Shown piece after piece: positions 56,915-63,993 of a stretch of DNA of 64,000 nucleotides. The stretch comes from Rhodanobacteraceae bacterium (GTDB taxonomy: Bacteria; Pseudomonadota; Gammaproteobacteria; Xanthomonadales; Ahniellaceae). Each line of letters starts with the position of its first letter. Within the stretch, counting starts at the first letter, position 1. The translations under genes and the position numbers were made by a program. The notes under the pieces were generated by a model that saw nothing but the letters and a program-made list of their open reading frames with translations, did no database searches and was not told where the DNA came from. The DNA lies in contig JADJFT010000010.1 in NCBI GenBank assembly GCA_016708465.1, forward strand, positions 26,607-90,606. Direction: 5' to 3'.

Positions 56915-57168
56915 ACCGCGCCGTGCTGGTAGCAAAGAATTCGCTTGATGTGGCCGAGAAAGCGGTGGGGCCTCACCATCCGTCTGTGGCCACGAGCCTG
57001 AACAACCTCGCGGGGCTCTACAAGACCCAAGGCCAATACGCGCAGGCCGAGTCGCACGCATTCGTGCAATCAAGCGATGAAATCGAATGGCGAACAAGGC
57101 GCTGCAGCCGACGTCTTTGCCGTATGCGGGCGCCGAAACACTCTGATCACTGGACCGTCGCAACGTGA
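56915..57168 (+). pseudogene. TPR (kinesin-light-chain-type) protein fragment
   Basis: Directly after the serpin stop the frame reads RAVLVAKNSLDVAEKAVGPH, then HPSVATSLNNLAGLYKTQGQ and YAQAESHAF, one full tetratricopeptide unit of the 42-residue type (GPxHPxVATSLNNLAxLYxxQGxYxxAE). Nothing recognisable stands before or after it. It must come from a larger protein, probably a CHAT- or kinase-associated TPR array, and was joined to the serpin remnant by deletion. The 57169-57380 stretch after it holds only a short GCGAAGATG tandem repeat. Confidence 0.65.
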
Positions 57169-57380
57169 TCAACGCCGCCGTACCGGCGTGATCAAATCAC
57201 CGAAGCGTGCGCCAGCATCGATCGTGAGTCGTGCAGGTTAGCTGGCGAATCTGGTTCGATCGCTTGTTGGCGAAGATGGCGAAGATGGCGAAGTCTGCTT
57301 CCGACCCGGAGCGGACACAGCGACAGCAGTGGCAAGCGCCGCTGCGCCTGCCGCTGCTCAGATGTCCACGCATTGCGATA

Positions 57381-57935
57381 TCACCAGACGAGATCGTCAG
57401 GCACCTTGAACTTCGCGTAATACGCGTCGTCTTCGGAGGTGGTGGCAGCGGGTTCAGCGCCGGCGTCCTGACCGTGATCGAGCACGATCATGCTGGCGTC
57501 GCGTTCGCGGATTTTTTCGACGGCCGCGCGCGGTAGCAGTTCATAGCGTTCGTCGACACGGACGATCACCAGGGCGCCGGAGGACAATTTCTTGCGCAGG
57601 TCGTCGTTGACCAGCACGGTACGGATGCTGTCGTCTACGGAGAAGCGGTACTCACTATCACCCGACCGCGGCACTTTGCGGTCCTCGATGATCTGTCGCG
57701 CCTGGGCGCGAAGCTCGATGATCCGTGCTTCTGTCTTGCGCTCTGCAGCGAGGGAGCGGTCGCGCTCGACTCGCTCGACCCGTACGCGCTCCGCTTCCAA
57801 TTGGATTTCGCCCGGCGTCGATGCGCCCTTGGCATAGCGCACCTTGTTCTGCGCGTGTGCCACTTCGACCACCTTGGCCTTCTTGACCAAGCCCGCCTTG
57901 AGCAGTTGTTCCTGAAGCGGAGTGAGCTTCGCCAT
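57381..57935 (-). CDS. DUF2058 family protein
   Basis: 184 residues starting MAKLTPLQEQLLKAGLVKKA, then KVVEVAHAQNKVRYAKGAS. A charged coiled coil (VERVERDRSLAAERKTEARI) and a C-terminal domain with YRFSVDDSIRTVLVNDDLRK and YELLPRAAVEKIRERD follow. DUF2058 (YaiL) proteins are nucleoid- or polynucleotide-associated by name only. The ATG at 57935 is preferred because the family starts exactly MAKL(T/S)PLQEQLLKAGL. A tail of 20 acidic residues (DDAYYAKFKVPDDLVW at the end) is typical. Confidence 0.9.
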   Translation of the reverse strand: MAKLTPLQEQLLKAGLVKKAKVVEVAHAQNKVRYAKGASTPGEIQLEAERVRVERVERDRSLAAERKTEARIIELRAQARQIIEDRKVPRSGDSEYRFSVDDSIRTVLVNDDLRKKLSSGALVIVRVDERYELLPRAAVEKIRERDASMIVLDHGQDAGAEPAATTSEDDAYYAKFKVPDDLVW

Positions 57936-58193
57936 GTCGCGGATTCGTCCGGAGGATTTCTGACCCATCATACCCATCGGGGGAAAACAACATCCGCAGG
58001 AGTGTGTAGCGCGGCGAAGTTGCCTCGCAATCTCGACGAACGCTCTACATGCTGATCAACGTCTCGGCGCGCTGATTACCTCGCCACTTTTCGGCCTCTG
58101 GTCGAGCAGCGCACTCGGCAAGCTGCTTTCCGCTTGGGGGTGCGGCATGTCGTCTTGGTCCGCCGCGGGCGTCCGCGGACGAGCTCGTTGCCC
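57936..58193. promoter_or_regulatory. Intergenic region upstream of the DUF2058 gene
   Basis: About 260 bases. It contains the leader of the DUF2058 gene and the end of the DUF1993 unit. CCGCGGGCGTCCGCGG near 58157-58172 is a hairpin without a T tail. I see no gene, tRNA or clear promoter. Confidence 0.3.
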
Positions 58194-58703
58194 TCAGTAC
58201 GCGCCCATGAAGTCCTTCTTGCCGATTTCGACACCGTTATGGCGCAGCAGGTCGTACGCCGTGGTGATATGGAAGAAGAACTGCGGCAGTCCGTACGCCA
58301 TCAGGTAGGCCTGGCCGCCAATGCGGCGCTCCTTCGGCGTACCGGGGCGCAACACGACCTCGCGTTCCGCGCTGTTTGGAAATTGCGCTGCATCCAAACC
58401 ACCGATGAAGGCCAGCGTCGCGGCGATCCGCTGTTGCAGATCGGCGAATGTCTGGTCGCCGCCCTCGTATGCCGGGACCTCCACGCCAGCAAGTCGCGCC
58501 GATACGCTGGTGGCGAAATCGCAGGCGACCTGCACCTGACGCGCCAACGGGAACATGTCGGGAAACAGCCGCGATTGCAGCAGCGCGGCAGGCTCGATCT
58601 TGCGTTCGGCCGCATGGGCTTCAGATTTGGCCAGGACACCACTAAGCGCAGCGAGCATTTGCTGGAAGACGGGAACGGACGCGGCGTACATCGAGAGGGA
58701 CAT
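58194..58703 (-). CDS. DUF1993 family protein
   Basis: 169 residues starting MSLSMYAASVPVFQQMLAAL. The DUF1993 pattern is clear: LLQSRLFPDMFPLARQVQVA, CDFATSVSARLAGVEVPAYE and YLMAYGLPQFFFHITTAYDL, ending with IGKKDFMGAY. The fold is a DinB-like four-helix bundle; the metal site of DinB is not obvious. Function unknown; cytosolic. It is divergent from the deacetylase-like gene. Confidence 0.88.
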   Translation of the reverse strand: MSLSMYAASVPVFQQMLAALSGVLAKSEAHAAERKIEPAALLQSRLFPDMFPLARQVQVACDFATSVSARLAGVEVPAYEGGDQTFADLQQRIAATLAFIGGLDAAQFPNSAEREVVLRPGTPKERRIGGQAYLMAYGLPQFFFHITTAYDLLRHNGVEIGKKDFMGAY

Positions 58704-58894
58704 GAGGGGACTCTGCAGTTAGGCGGACGGGCATGGTAGCTGGCAACCCATATCGGATGATGCGCGCCTAGATTTGACCCGCTGCGCTCGGAGCAACGCC
58801 GCACATCTGCGCGCGAGAATTTGTCTGCTGAGCCTTCAGTCGCATCCCTGAGACGCGAATGGACAACACTGTCTTCCCCGGCCGGAGCACCTCG

Positions 58895-59746
58895 ATGCAT
58901 GTGATCTACAGCGACTTGATGGTGTCCCCGGCGCAAGGTACTTCGCCGAGTGCGGCCAAGCCGCGACCGGTGGTCGAAGCCTGGATGGCACTCGATCCGG
59001 AGGTGCGCATCTTGCCGCCGAAACCGGTGACGATTGACGACTTCGCGCGCGCCCACGAGCGCAGCTTCGTCGAGAACATTTTCGCGCAGCGCATCCCGAA
59101 CGGTTTCGGTACACGCTCGTCGGAAGTGAACCGATCGCTGCCGTACACGACCGGCGCAATGCTCGATGGCGCGCGACTCGCGCTGTCGCAGAAGACCGCC
59201 GTCGCAGCGCCAGTGTCGGGCTTTCATCATGCGCGCTGGAGCGAGGCGGCGGCCTATTGCACGTTCAATGGTCTGATGGTGACCGCGATGGCCTTGCGCG
59301 CAGAACATCCGAAGCTGCGCGTCGGCATTCTCGATTACGACTATCACTATGGCGATGGCACCGACGACATCTTGCATCGCCTCGGCCTCGACTGGATCGT
59401 CCATTACAGCGCTGGACAGAAGTACCTGTACGCGGATCAGGCAACGGCCTTCCTCGATGCAATTCCGACGCATGTCGCCAAGATGGCCGGTTGCGATGTC
59501 GTGCTGTATCAGGCCGGCGCTGATCCGCACATCGATGATCCGCTCGGTGGTTTCCTGAGCACGGCCGAGCTTGCCGATCGCGACCGTCGTGTCTTCCAGG
59601 GACTGCATGACCGAGGCATCCCGGTCGCATGGAATCTCGCAGGTGGCTACCAACAACCACTGAGCAAGGTCGTCGCAATCCACCGAAATACCTATCGGGC
59701 GTGCAAGGCGATCTATGACGCGCCAATGGCGCGCAGTGCGCGATGA
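58895..59746 (+). CDS. Histone deacetylase family (acetylpolyamine/amidohydrolase-like) protein
   Basis: 283 residues starting MHVIYSDLMVSPAQGTSPSA. LPYTTGAMLDGARLALSQKT, PVSGFHHARWSEAAAYCTFN and ILDYDYHYGDGTDDILHRLG follow, then YQAGADPHIDDPLGGF. The Zn ligands are expected in DYDYHYGDG (Asp, His) and GADPHIDDP (Asp), and the general-base His pair in GFHHA. Members deacetylate lysines, polyamines or other small amides; the substrate is open. The last block (AIHRNTYRACKAIYDAPMA) and the GAMLDGARLAL block also occur in the fragment at 7073-7288, so the gene has been duplicated. Confidence 0.88.
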   Translation: MHVIYSDLMVSPAQGTSPSAAKPRPVVEAWMALDPEVRILPPKPVTIDDFARAHERSFVENIFAQRIPNGFGTRSSEVNRSLPYTTGAMLDGARLALSQKTAVAAPVSGFHHARWSEAAAYCTFNGLMVTAMALRAEHPKLRVGILDYDYHYGDGTDDILHRLGLDWIVHYSAGQKYLYADQATAFLDAIPTHVAKMAGCDVVLYQAGADPHIDDPLGGFLSTAELADRDRRVFQGLHDRGIPVAWNLAGGYQQPLSKVVAIHRNTYRACKAIYDAPMARSAR

Positions 59747-59767
59747 CGCCCACGCTGGGCGGCACTG

Positions 59768-59872
59768 TGTTCCGACCTCATCGTCGCCGGCGACCGCGAT
59801 CTGCTCGATCTCGGACGCGATGGAGAAACGCTGATCGTCGATGCGGCTCCTGTCCCCACCGGATACCCCTGT
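59768..59872 (+). pseudogene. C-terminal fragment of a PIN-domain (VapC-like) toxin
   Basis: The frame reads CSDLIVAGDRDLLDLGRDGE then TLIVDAAPVP. The pattern ...DLIVxGDxDLLxLGxxxGxxIVxxA is the end of PIN-domain ribonuclease toxins, with the last two conserved Asp of the active site (GDRDLL). The first 90 or so residues are missing and no antitoxin gene is nearby. It is a remnant, following the deacetylase-like gene directly. Confidence 0.55.
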
Positions 59873-59930
59873 GGATAACCGTACCGACTTGAACCATATT
59901 GCGGTACCGACTTGGATGAGAATCCTCGTC

Positions 59931-59988
59931 GCAAGATTGAGGTTGAGGGGGGACATAGCTACTTTGCTAGGCCTGACCCCATTTCTTC
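59931..59988 (+). repeat. 57-bp direct repeat, copy A
   Basis: Starts GCAAGATTGAGGTTGA and continues GACATAGCTACTTTGCTAGG, then CCTGACCCCATTTCT. The second copy is at 63255-63310 in the same direction, differing at a few bases and one indel. Read on the other strand it starts GAAATGGGGTCAGG and ends near GTCCCCC, a style seen in repeats linked to small transposases. It marks one side of the accessory block with IS5, IS1595 and the Rhs toxin. Confidence 0.8.
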
Positions 59989-60419
59989 TCGATCGGAGGC
60001 TGGGGCTGCTCGGTACCAAGATAAAGAATTGCGGACGTCCCATGACCGGCGATTTCGAGGCGTACGGGGCGGGGAACTACTGTGCAAAGGGCATGCAGAA
60101 ACACTAAATCCCTGGATCGGAAAGACATGCGCGCCAAAGGCCCCAGAAGTTTCAGAAACCAGAAGATCTTTTGCGGCAGCGAAATTCCCACGTCTCCTTG
60201 GCGTGTCGCGGCGACCGCGCGAATGAGTAGTGCGGCATCCGCCACGTGCAAATCAAATTGCAATTGCTCCCCGCGTCGAGCTCTTTCCACATACGCCTCG
60301 AATTCGTCGGAAATCACTATTACAACCCACCTGATGCGAAGTAATGACAGAGCATTCTGTATGCATGCGCTCCTGCCACGCAACTCGTGACGCCGATGGG
60401 TGAAGCGTATTTTCGGCAT
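59967..60419 (-). CDS. Hypothetical protein
   Basis: 150 codons. The middle looks protein-like (SDEFEAYVERARRGEQLQFD, LLIRAVAATRQGDVGISLPQ, KIFWFLKLLGPLARMSF), but I recognise no family. The start is uncertain because the first 30 residues are Arg-rich and may not be translated. The 3' end runs into the direct repeat copy A, so the gene could be truncated there. It lies between PIN and IS5 remnants in a decayed zone; treat with caution. Confidence 0.3.
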   Translation of the reverse strand: MPKIRFTHRRHELRGRSACIQNALSLLRIRWVVIVISDEFEAYVERARRGEQLQFDLHVADAALLIRAVAATRQGDVGISLPQKIFWFLKLLGPLARMSFRSRDLVFLHALCTVVPRPVRLEIAGHGTSAILYLGTEQPQPPIEKKWGQA

Positions 60420-60470
60420 CCTGCCATCATGGCTGCAGCGGTCAAATCACACTTTGAGTCTGGGGGAGGA

Positions 60471-60599
60471 GGGGGCTTCAAGGGCCTCGCGAAAAATACC
60501 GCGCAGGTGATCACGCTGTTCGCGCTGTCGAATTTGTGGATGGCGCGAAAGCGATTGATGGCGATGACAGGGTCATTGCGCCCGCAATTCGGGAATTGA
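60471..60599 (+). pseudogene. IS5-family transposase C-terminal remnant
   Basis: The frame reads GFKGLAKNTAQVITLFALSN then LWMARKRLMAMTGSLRPQFG and stop. KGLxKNTAQxxTLFALSNLWMARxxL is the C-terminal end of IS5-group transposases. Only about 40 residues remain and the DDE residues are absent. The stretch after it (60600-60771) has no gene. It probably contains the old right end of the element, although I could not match an inverted repeat. Confidence 0.7.
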
Positions 60600-60771
60600 C
60601 GCAGAAAATGGCATTAAGCGGCCAGAAAATGCGAAAAACGACGAATTGATCGTCGTCAGATGACCGAAATTCCAAGATGCGATCCGTGGCGCGTCGATAG
60701 CGCGCTCATGGCGACTTGTTCAGAGGTTCCTTAGGTGTCGCCGGCAAGGCACTCATCATGGTGGAAAACAG

Positions 60772-61068
60772 TCAATATTCGGAAGCCACATCTTCTACTT
60801 CGCCGCGTCGATTCACGACGACGCTGACTCCTGGATCAAACGAGTTGAGCCGTGGCGCGGTCAGATACACATAAGAACACTCCAACGGTCTCACATTCGA
60901 CTCCCAATTCAACAGCCATTCTTCCTCCAGGACGCCGTGCTTTCGCAAGTGGTCACGGGCGATTTCCGCAACCTTCGTGCCGTGAAGAGCCGGAAGTGAA
61001 CACAGATTCTCTGCTGGCTGCGAAGCGCAACCTACTAAAGCTGAAATTGTTAACCAGTAGATGCGCAC
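60772..61068 (-). CDS. Small lipoprotein, likely immunity protein of the adjacent Rhs toxin
   Basis: 98 residues from a GTG start: MRIYWLTISALVGC with lipobox LVGC, so predicted lipidated and in the envelope. The rest (LCSLPALHGTKVAEIARDHL, VLEEEWLLNWESNVRPLECS, FDPGVSVVVNRRGEVEDVA) matches no family I know. The GTG shares one base with the TAG stop of the toxin C-terminus rebuilt across the IS1595 copy (TAGTG), i.e. toxin and this gene are translationally coupled. This is the usual place for an immunity gene. A lipoprotein would protect against a toxin acting in the periplasm. The role is inference from position. Confidence 0.6.
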   Translation of the reverse strand: MRIYWLTISALVGCASQPAENLCSLPALHGTKVAEIARDHLRKHGVLEEEWLLNWESNVRPLECSYVYLTAPRLNSFDPGVSVVVNRRGEVEDVASEY

Positions 61069-61267
61069 TATAGGCCCGCCCAGCCGCAATATTTTTTCGC
61101 CTGTTTCTTTGCGAATGTTAGCGAGGCCATGATCTCTTTCTTGCACTGAGTCGACTGGCAGCGCGTAACGGAGAGACAAGGTTGCTCGTCCCGATATGCC
61201 TCACACTCGCTTTTGTCCTTATTGAATGGATCGTTCTCATCCGAATTTGGCTTGCACGAAAAGTGCT

Positions 61268-61275
61268 TGTCGAGA
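61268..61275. repeat. Target-site duplication of IS1595, left copy
   Basis: TGTCGAGA directly before the left inverted repeat. The same eight bases follow the right inverted repeat at 62345-62352. Eight bases is the duplication size of the IS1595 family. Confidence 0.95.
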
Positions 61276-62344
61276 CCTGATTAGCGCCGAATCTCAGTTC
61301 CGAATCGCGTGATCTGAGACGTTGGGGGTGGATTCTGACGCTCCGAACCCGAGGAGCGCCACGATGAGCATGAACCTGATTCCGTTCCAGCCCGGCCTGT
61401 CGATGCCGGAGTTTCTCCGGAAGTACGGGACCGAGTCGAGGTGTCGCCGAGCGCTCTATCGGGCGCGTTGGCCGATGGGATTTCGGTGCCCTGCGTGTGG
61501 TGACCGGCGACGATCCAGTTTCCGGCGCGGTGCGCAGACGATCTATCAATGTCGCGCCTGCCAGCACCAGAGCACGTTGATCAGCGGCACGCTTCTGCAA
61601 GACACGAAGCTGCCACTGACGACCTGGTTCCTGGCGATCCATTTGCTGACATCGACCAAGACCAACATGGCCGCACTCGAACTGAAGCGCCATCTCGGCA
61701 TCTCCTATCGCGCGGCCTGGCGCCTCAAGCACAAGGTCATGCAAGCGATGACCGAGCGCGAAGCACCGAGGAAACTCAATGGCTTCGTGCAGATCGACGA
61801 CGCCTATCTCGGCGGCGAGCGCAACGGCGGCAAGCCCGGGCGCGGCTCTGAAAACAAGCAGGCGTTTCTGATCGCGGTCGAGACTGATGCCGATCTCGAA
61901 CATCCTGTCTACGCAGTGATCGAGCCGGTCCGGACCTTTGACAACACCGCGCTGACCGACTGGGTCGAGCGGCGATTGGCACCGGACGCCGAGGCGTACA
62001 CCGACGGCCTCGGTTGTTTCCGCCGCATCGCCGCGGCCGGTCACGCACACACCGTGCTCGAAACTCGCGGCGGTCGTGCCGCCACCGAAATTTCCGGCGC
62101 GCGCTGGGTCAATGTCCTGCTCGCCAACGTCAAACGCGCCATCGGTGGCGTGTACCACGCGATCCGCCAAGCCAAGTACGCGCGCCGCTACCTCGCCGAA
62201 GCCGCTTATCGATTCAACCGCCGATTTCGCCTCTCCGAAATGGCCCCGCGACTTGCGCACGCCATCATGGCCTGCAAGCCTTGCCCCGAACCGCGTCTGC
62301 GTCTCGCGTGCAACTTCGCTCACTGAGATTCGGCGCTAATCAGG
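61276..62344 (+). mobile_element. IS1595-family insertion sequence (1069 bp), complete
   Basis: Perfect 23-bp terminal inverted repeats beginning CCTGATTAGCGCCGAATCTC at 61276 and, inverted, ending at 62344. One transposase gene of 320 codons fills the element. Intact ends, an intact gene and an unmutated 8-bp target duplication (TGTCGAGA) suggest a recent insertion. It sits inside the toxin tip of the Rhs protein and splits it. Confidence 0.95.
61364..62326 (+). CDS. IS1595-family transposase
   Basis: 320 residues starting MSMNLIPFQPGLSMPEFLRK. An N-terminal zinc ribbon (RCPACGD-type: FRCPACGDRRRSSFRRGAQT, IYQCRACQHQSTLISGT) precedes the DDE (ISXO2-like) domain: VQIDDAYLGGERNGGKPGRG, AYTDGLGCFRRIAA, and the C-terminal HAIRQAKYARRYLAEAAYRF NRRF. 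Cys pairs and the Asp residues are intact, so it should be active. The ATG at 61364 is preceded by GAGGAGCG. Confidence 0.95.
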   Translation: MSMNLIPFQPGLSMPEFLRKYGTESRCRRALYRARWPMGFRCPACGDRRRSSFRRGAQTIYQCRACQHQSTLISGTLLQDTKLPLTTWFLAIHLLTSTKTNMAALELKRHLGISYRAAWRLKHKVMQAMTEREAPRKLNGFVQIDDAYLGGERNGGKPGRGSENKQAFLIAVETDADLEHPVYAVIEPVRTFDNTALTDWVERRLAPDAEAYTDGLGCFRRIAAAGHAHTVLETRGGRAATEISGARWVNVLLANVKRAIGGVYHAIRQAKYARRYLAEAAYRFNRRFRLSEMAPRLAHAIMACKPCPEPRLRLACNFAH

Positions 62345-62352
62345 TGTCGAGA
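62345..62352. repeat. Target-site duplication of IS1595, right copy
   Basis: TGTCGAGA directly after the right inverted repeat, identical to 61268-61275. Confidence 0.95.
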
Positions 62353-63254
62353 TGGAACTGCTCGTGCCTCTTGATGCACCGCTGCTTAATTTGGCACGCA
62401 TCTGCCGAAAGCCCATCGCAAATGTTCGGGTTGACGCACATCACTTCCTTGCCTTTGCAACAACGGACAGTCCCGCCTAGCCGCCCTCCTTCCACTTTTG
62501 GCCACGAGACATCGGAGCAACAGTCGTCCGCACATAGCCCAAGTGGATCGGTAAGCAACATGGGCTGAGCACTGACATAACCATATGTGGCGAAGCCTCC
62601 GCTCAATCCAATCGGATCACTCTCCACATACCGTCCCGTAGCGGGTTCGTAATCACGGAAGTAGTTGTAGTGGAGGCCGGTGGCGGGGTCGAATTGTTGG
62701 CCGGGGAAGCGGAGGTTGAGGGTGAAGGGGGTGGCGTCTTGGTCGGGGTCTTCGTTCGCGGCTTGGGTGCCGAAGGCGGAGCCTTGCAGATCCCACGACC
62801 AGATCGCGCGGTCGTGTTCGGCGCTGATCGCGCGGCGTGGCGTGCCGAGATGATCGGGTTCGATCGGGTACGGGCCGCCCTTGCTCAGCACCGCGACCGG
62901 CAGCGCGTCGACCCACACATATTCCTGCAGTGGCGTGCCATCCGGCAGGTACTCACCGAGCACCTGACCGCTCTCGCCGTACAAGACGACGCGACTCGCG
63001 CCATTTTGCTTCGGGTTCTCGACGCGCACACGTTCGCCACGACCACGCGCGCCGCGCACATGCGGCGCAGAGCGCACAGCGTGCAATTGTCGGCGTGCCA
63101 GATCAGTCATGGTTCGATGGTGCTTCGGTTGGCGGTGCGGCGCAAGAGGCGCCGGCGGAAAAGCGCTGCGAGCAAGCCACGGGCGATGCTGCGCCATCTC
63201 GCGTGTCAAGGGTTTGCTCCGCCACTGCGCGCCCTGGACCCGAAGTCCCTCGTT

Positions 63255-63310
63255 GCAAGATTGAGGTTGACGGAGACATAGCTACTTTGCTAGACCTGAC
63301 CCTATTTCTC
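63255..63310 (+). repeat. 57-bp direct repeat, copy B
   Basis: Starts GCAAGATTGAGGTTGA then CGGAGACATAGCTACTTTGC, TAGACCTGACCCTATTTCT. Same direction as copy A at 59931-59988. Together they bracket the IS5 remnant, immunity gene, IS1595 and Rhs tip (about 3.3 kb). Confidence 0.8.
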
Positions 63311-63342
63311 TGCGCTATTTCTCTGCGACGCGCACCTAAACG

Positions 63343-63602
63343 TCAACGAAATTGAATGAAGCAGCCAATGAGCAACTGTGCGCCGAAAGCGGCGAAGACT
63401 GCACCCATGAGTCCGGTGACCCACCTCATTCCGCTCCTAGACACGAATAGTCGAAGCAGCCCTTGAGAATAGAAGAACGCAGTCCAACGAGGGGATCGGT
63501 AAGAATCGCCCAGTCTCGAATCGCACCCGCCAACAATACGATGGATGCGCAAATCAGAATAAGTCCGAAACTCGGCGCATCGCCACATTGCAAGTTGTCC
63601 AT
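63343..63602 (-). pseudogene. Small membrane protein split by a frameshift
   Basis: The first frame starts MDNLQCGDAPSFGLILICAS (63602) with a membrane segment IVLLAGAIRDWAILTDPLVG. After about 63480 the neighbouring frame continues AFFYSQGLLRLFVSRSGMRW, then VTGLMGAVFAAFGAQLLIGC and FIQFR, stop at 63343. The joined protein of about 86 residues would have two or three membrane helices. No family is certain. It lies upstream of the Rhs tip in the accessory zone and could be an orphan immunity protein. Confidence 0.4.
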
Positions 63603-63722
63603 TCTAGTTGTTCCATCGTCAGTCTGGTCGATGAGCGCCAGTGGGGCCGTGTGTTCCAGGCGACCGAGGTCCTCGAACGACTGGATCGCCCACACGCTTG
63701 AATTGCGGGTCGCGGCCGGGGC

Positions 63723-63809
63723 TACGCTGACCCGCACCACACCCTCGCCCTCGAAGCCGCCGAACAAGGCGTCAGCCTCAACCGCCTCGCCAGGGCGTCT
63801 CGGACCTAG
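63723..63809 (+). pseudogene. HicB-type antitoxin C-terminal fragment
   Basis: The frame reads PHHTLALEAAEQGVSLNRLA followed shortly by a stop. L(H)xxLALEAAEQGVSLNRLA is the ribbon-helix-helix end of HicB/Arc-like antitoxins. The rest of HicB and the HicA toxin are not visible. Short, so only moderately sure. Confidence 0.45.
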
Positions 63810-63993
63810 TGTGCCCATGCACATTGTTTCGAGATCTGAACATCAGATAGTAGATCTGTACCAACCCACCGAATGCACAACAGAGCGAGAACACCACGCC
63901 AATTATCCCTTTGGACACTGACAACCAATTGAGCGCAACACTCGAAACTGCAGCCAAGAGCAGTCCAAGTGGGGCGGTGATCCCGATAAGCAC
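63778..63993 (-). CDS. Hypothetical small membrane protein (may extend beyond the window)
   Basis: 71 codons from a GTG at 63993: MLIGITAPLGLLLAAVSSVA then IIGVVFSLCCAFGGLVQIYY, two likely membrane helices and a polar tail. The frame is open to the window edge, so the true start may lie outside. No family recognised. The last codons overlap the HicB fragment on the other strand. Confidence 0.3.
   Translation of the reverse strand: MLIGITAPLGLLLAAVSSVALNWLSVSKGIIGVVFSLCCAFGGLVQIYYLMFRSRNNVHGHTRSETPWRGG

Larger units (their letters stand above)
61068..63209 (-). pseudogene. Orphan Rhs toxin tip with HExxH motif, interrupted by IS1595
   Basis: The open part (62340-63209) has an Rhs core: VVLYGESGQVLGEYLPDGTP, LPVAVLSKGGPYPIEPDHLG, LNLRFPGQQFDPATGLHYNY and FRDYEPATGRYVESDPIGLS, ending DPLGL, the usual autocleavage border. 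The C-terminal toxin then starts CADDCCSDVSWPKVEGGRLG, is Cys-rich, and has CIKRHEQFHLD, an HExxH zinc-protease-like motif. Seven bases after the second motif His lies the IS1595 copy. Across the IS (one duplication removed) the frame goes on KHFSCKPNSDENDPFNKDKS, ECEAYRDEQPCLSVTRCQST and ends KKYCGWAGL at TAG 61068-61070. The N-terminal Rhs repeats are missing, so this is a displaced tip. As it stands the toxin is truncated. Confidence 0.75.

Noticed and set aside
57231..57330. GCGAAGATG tandem repeat as a functional element
   Set aside because: Only three short copies in a decayed stretch; nothing to support a role.
58301..60043. 580-codon minus frame opposite the deacetylase-like gene
   Set aside because: Shadow of the plus-strand gene and of DUF1993 in another frame; low-complexity residues.
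61118..62323. 401-codon minus frame across the IS1595 copy
   Set aside because: Opposite the intact transposase; not seen as a gene in IS1595 elements.
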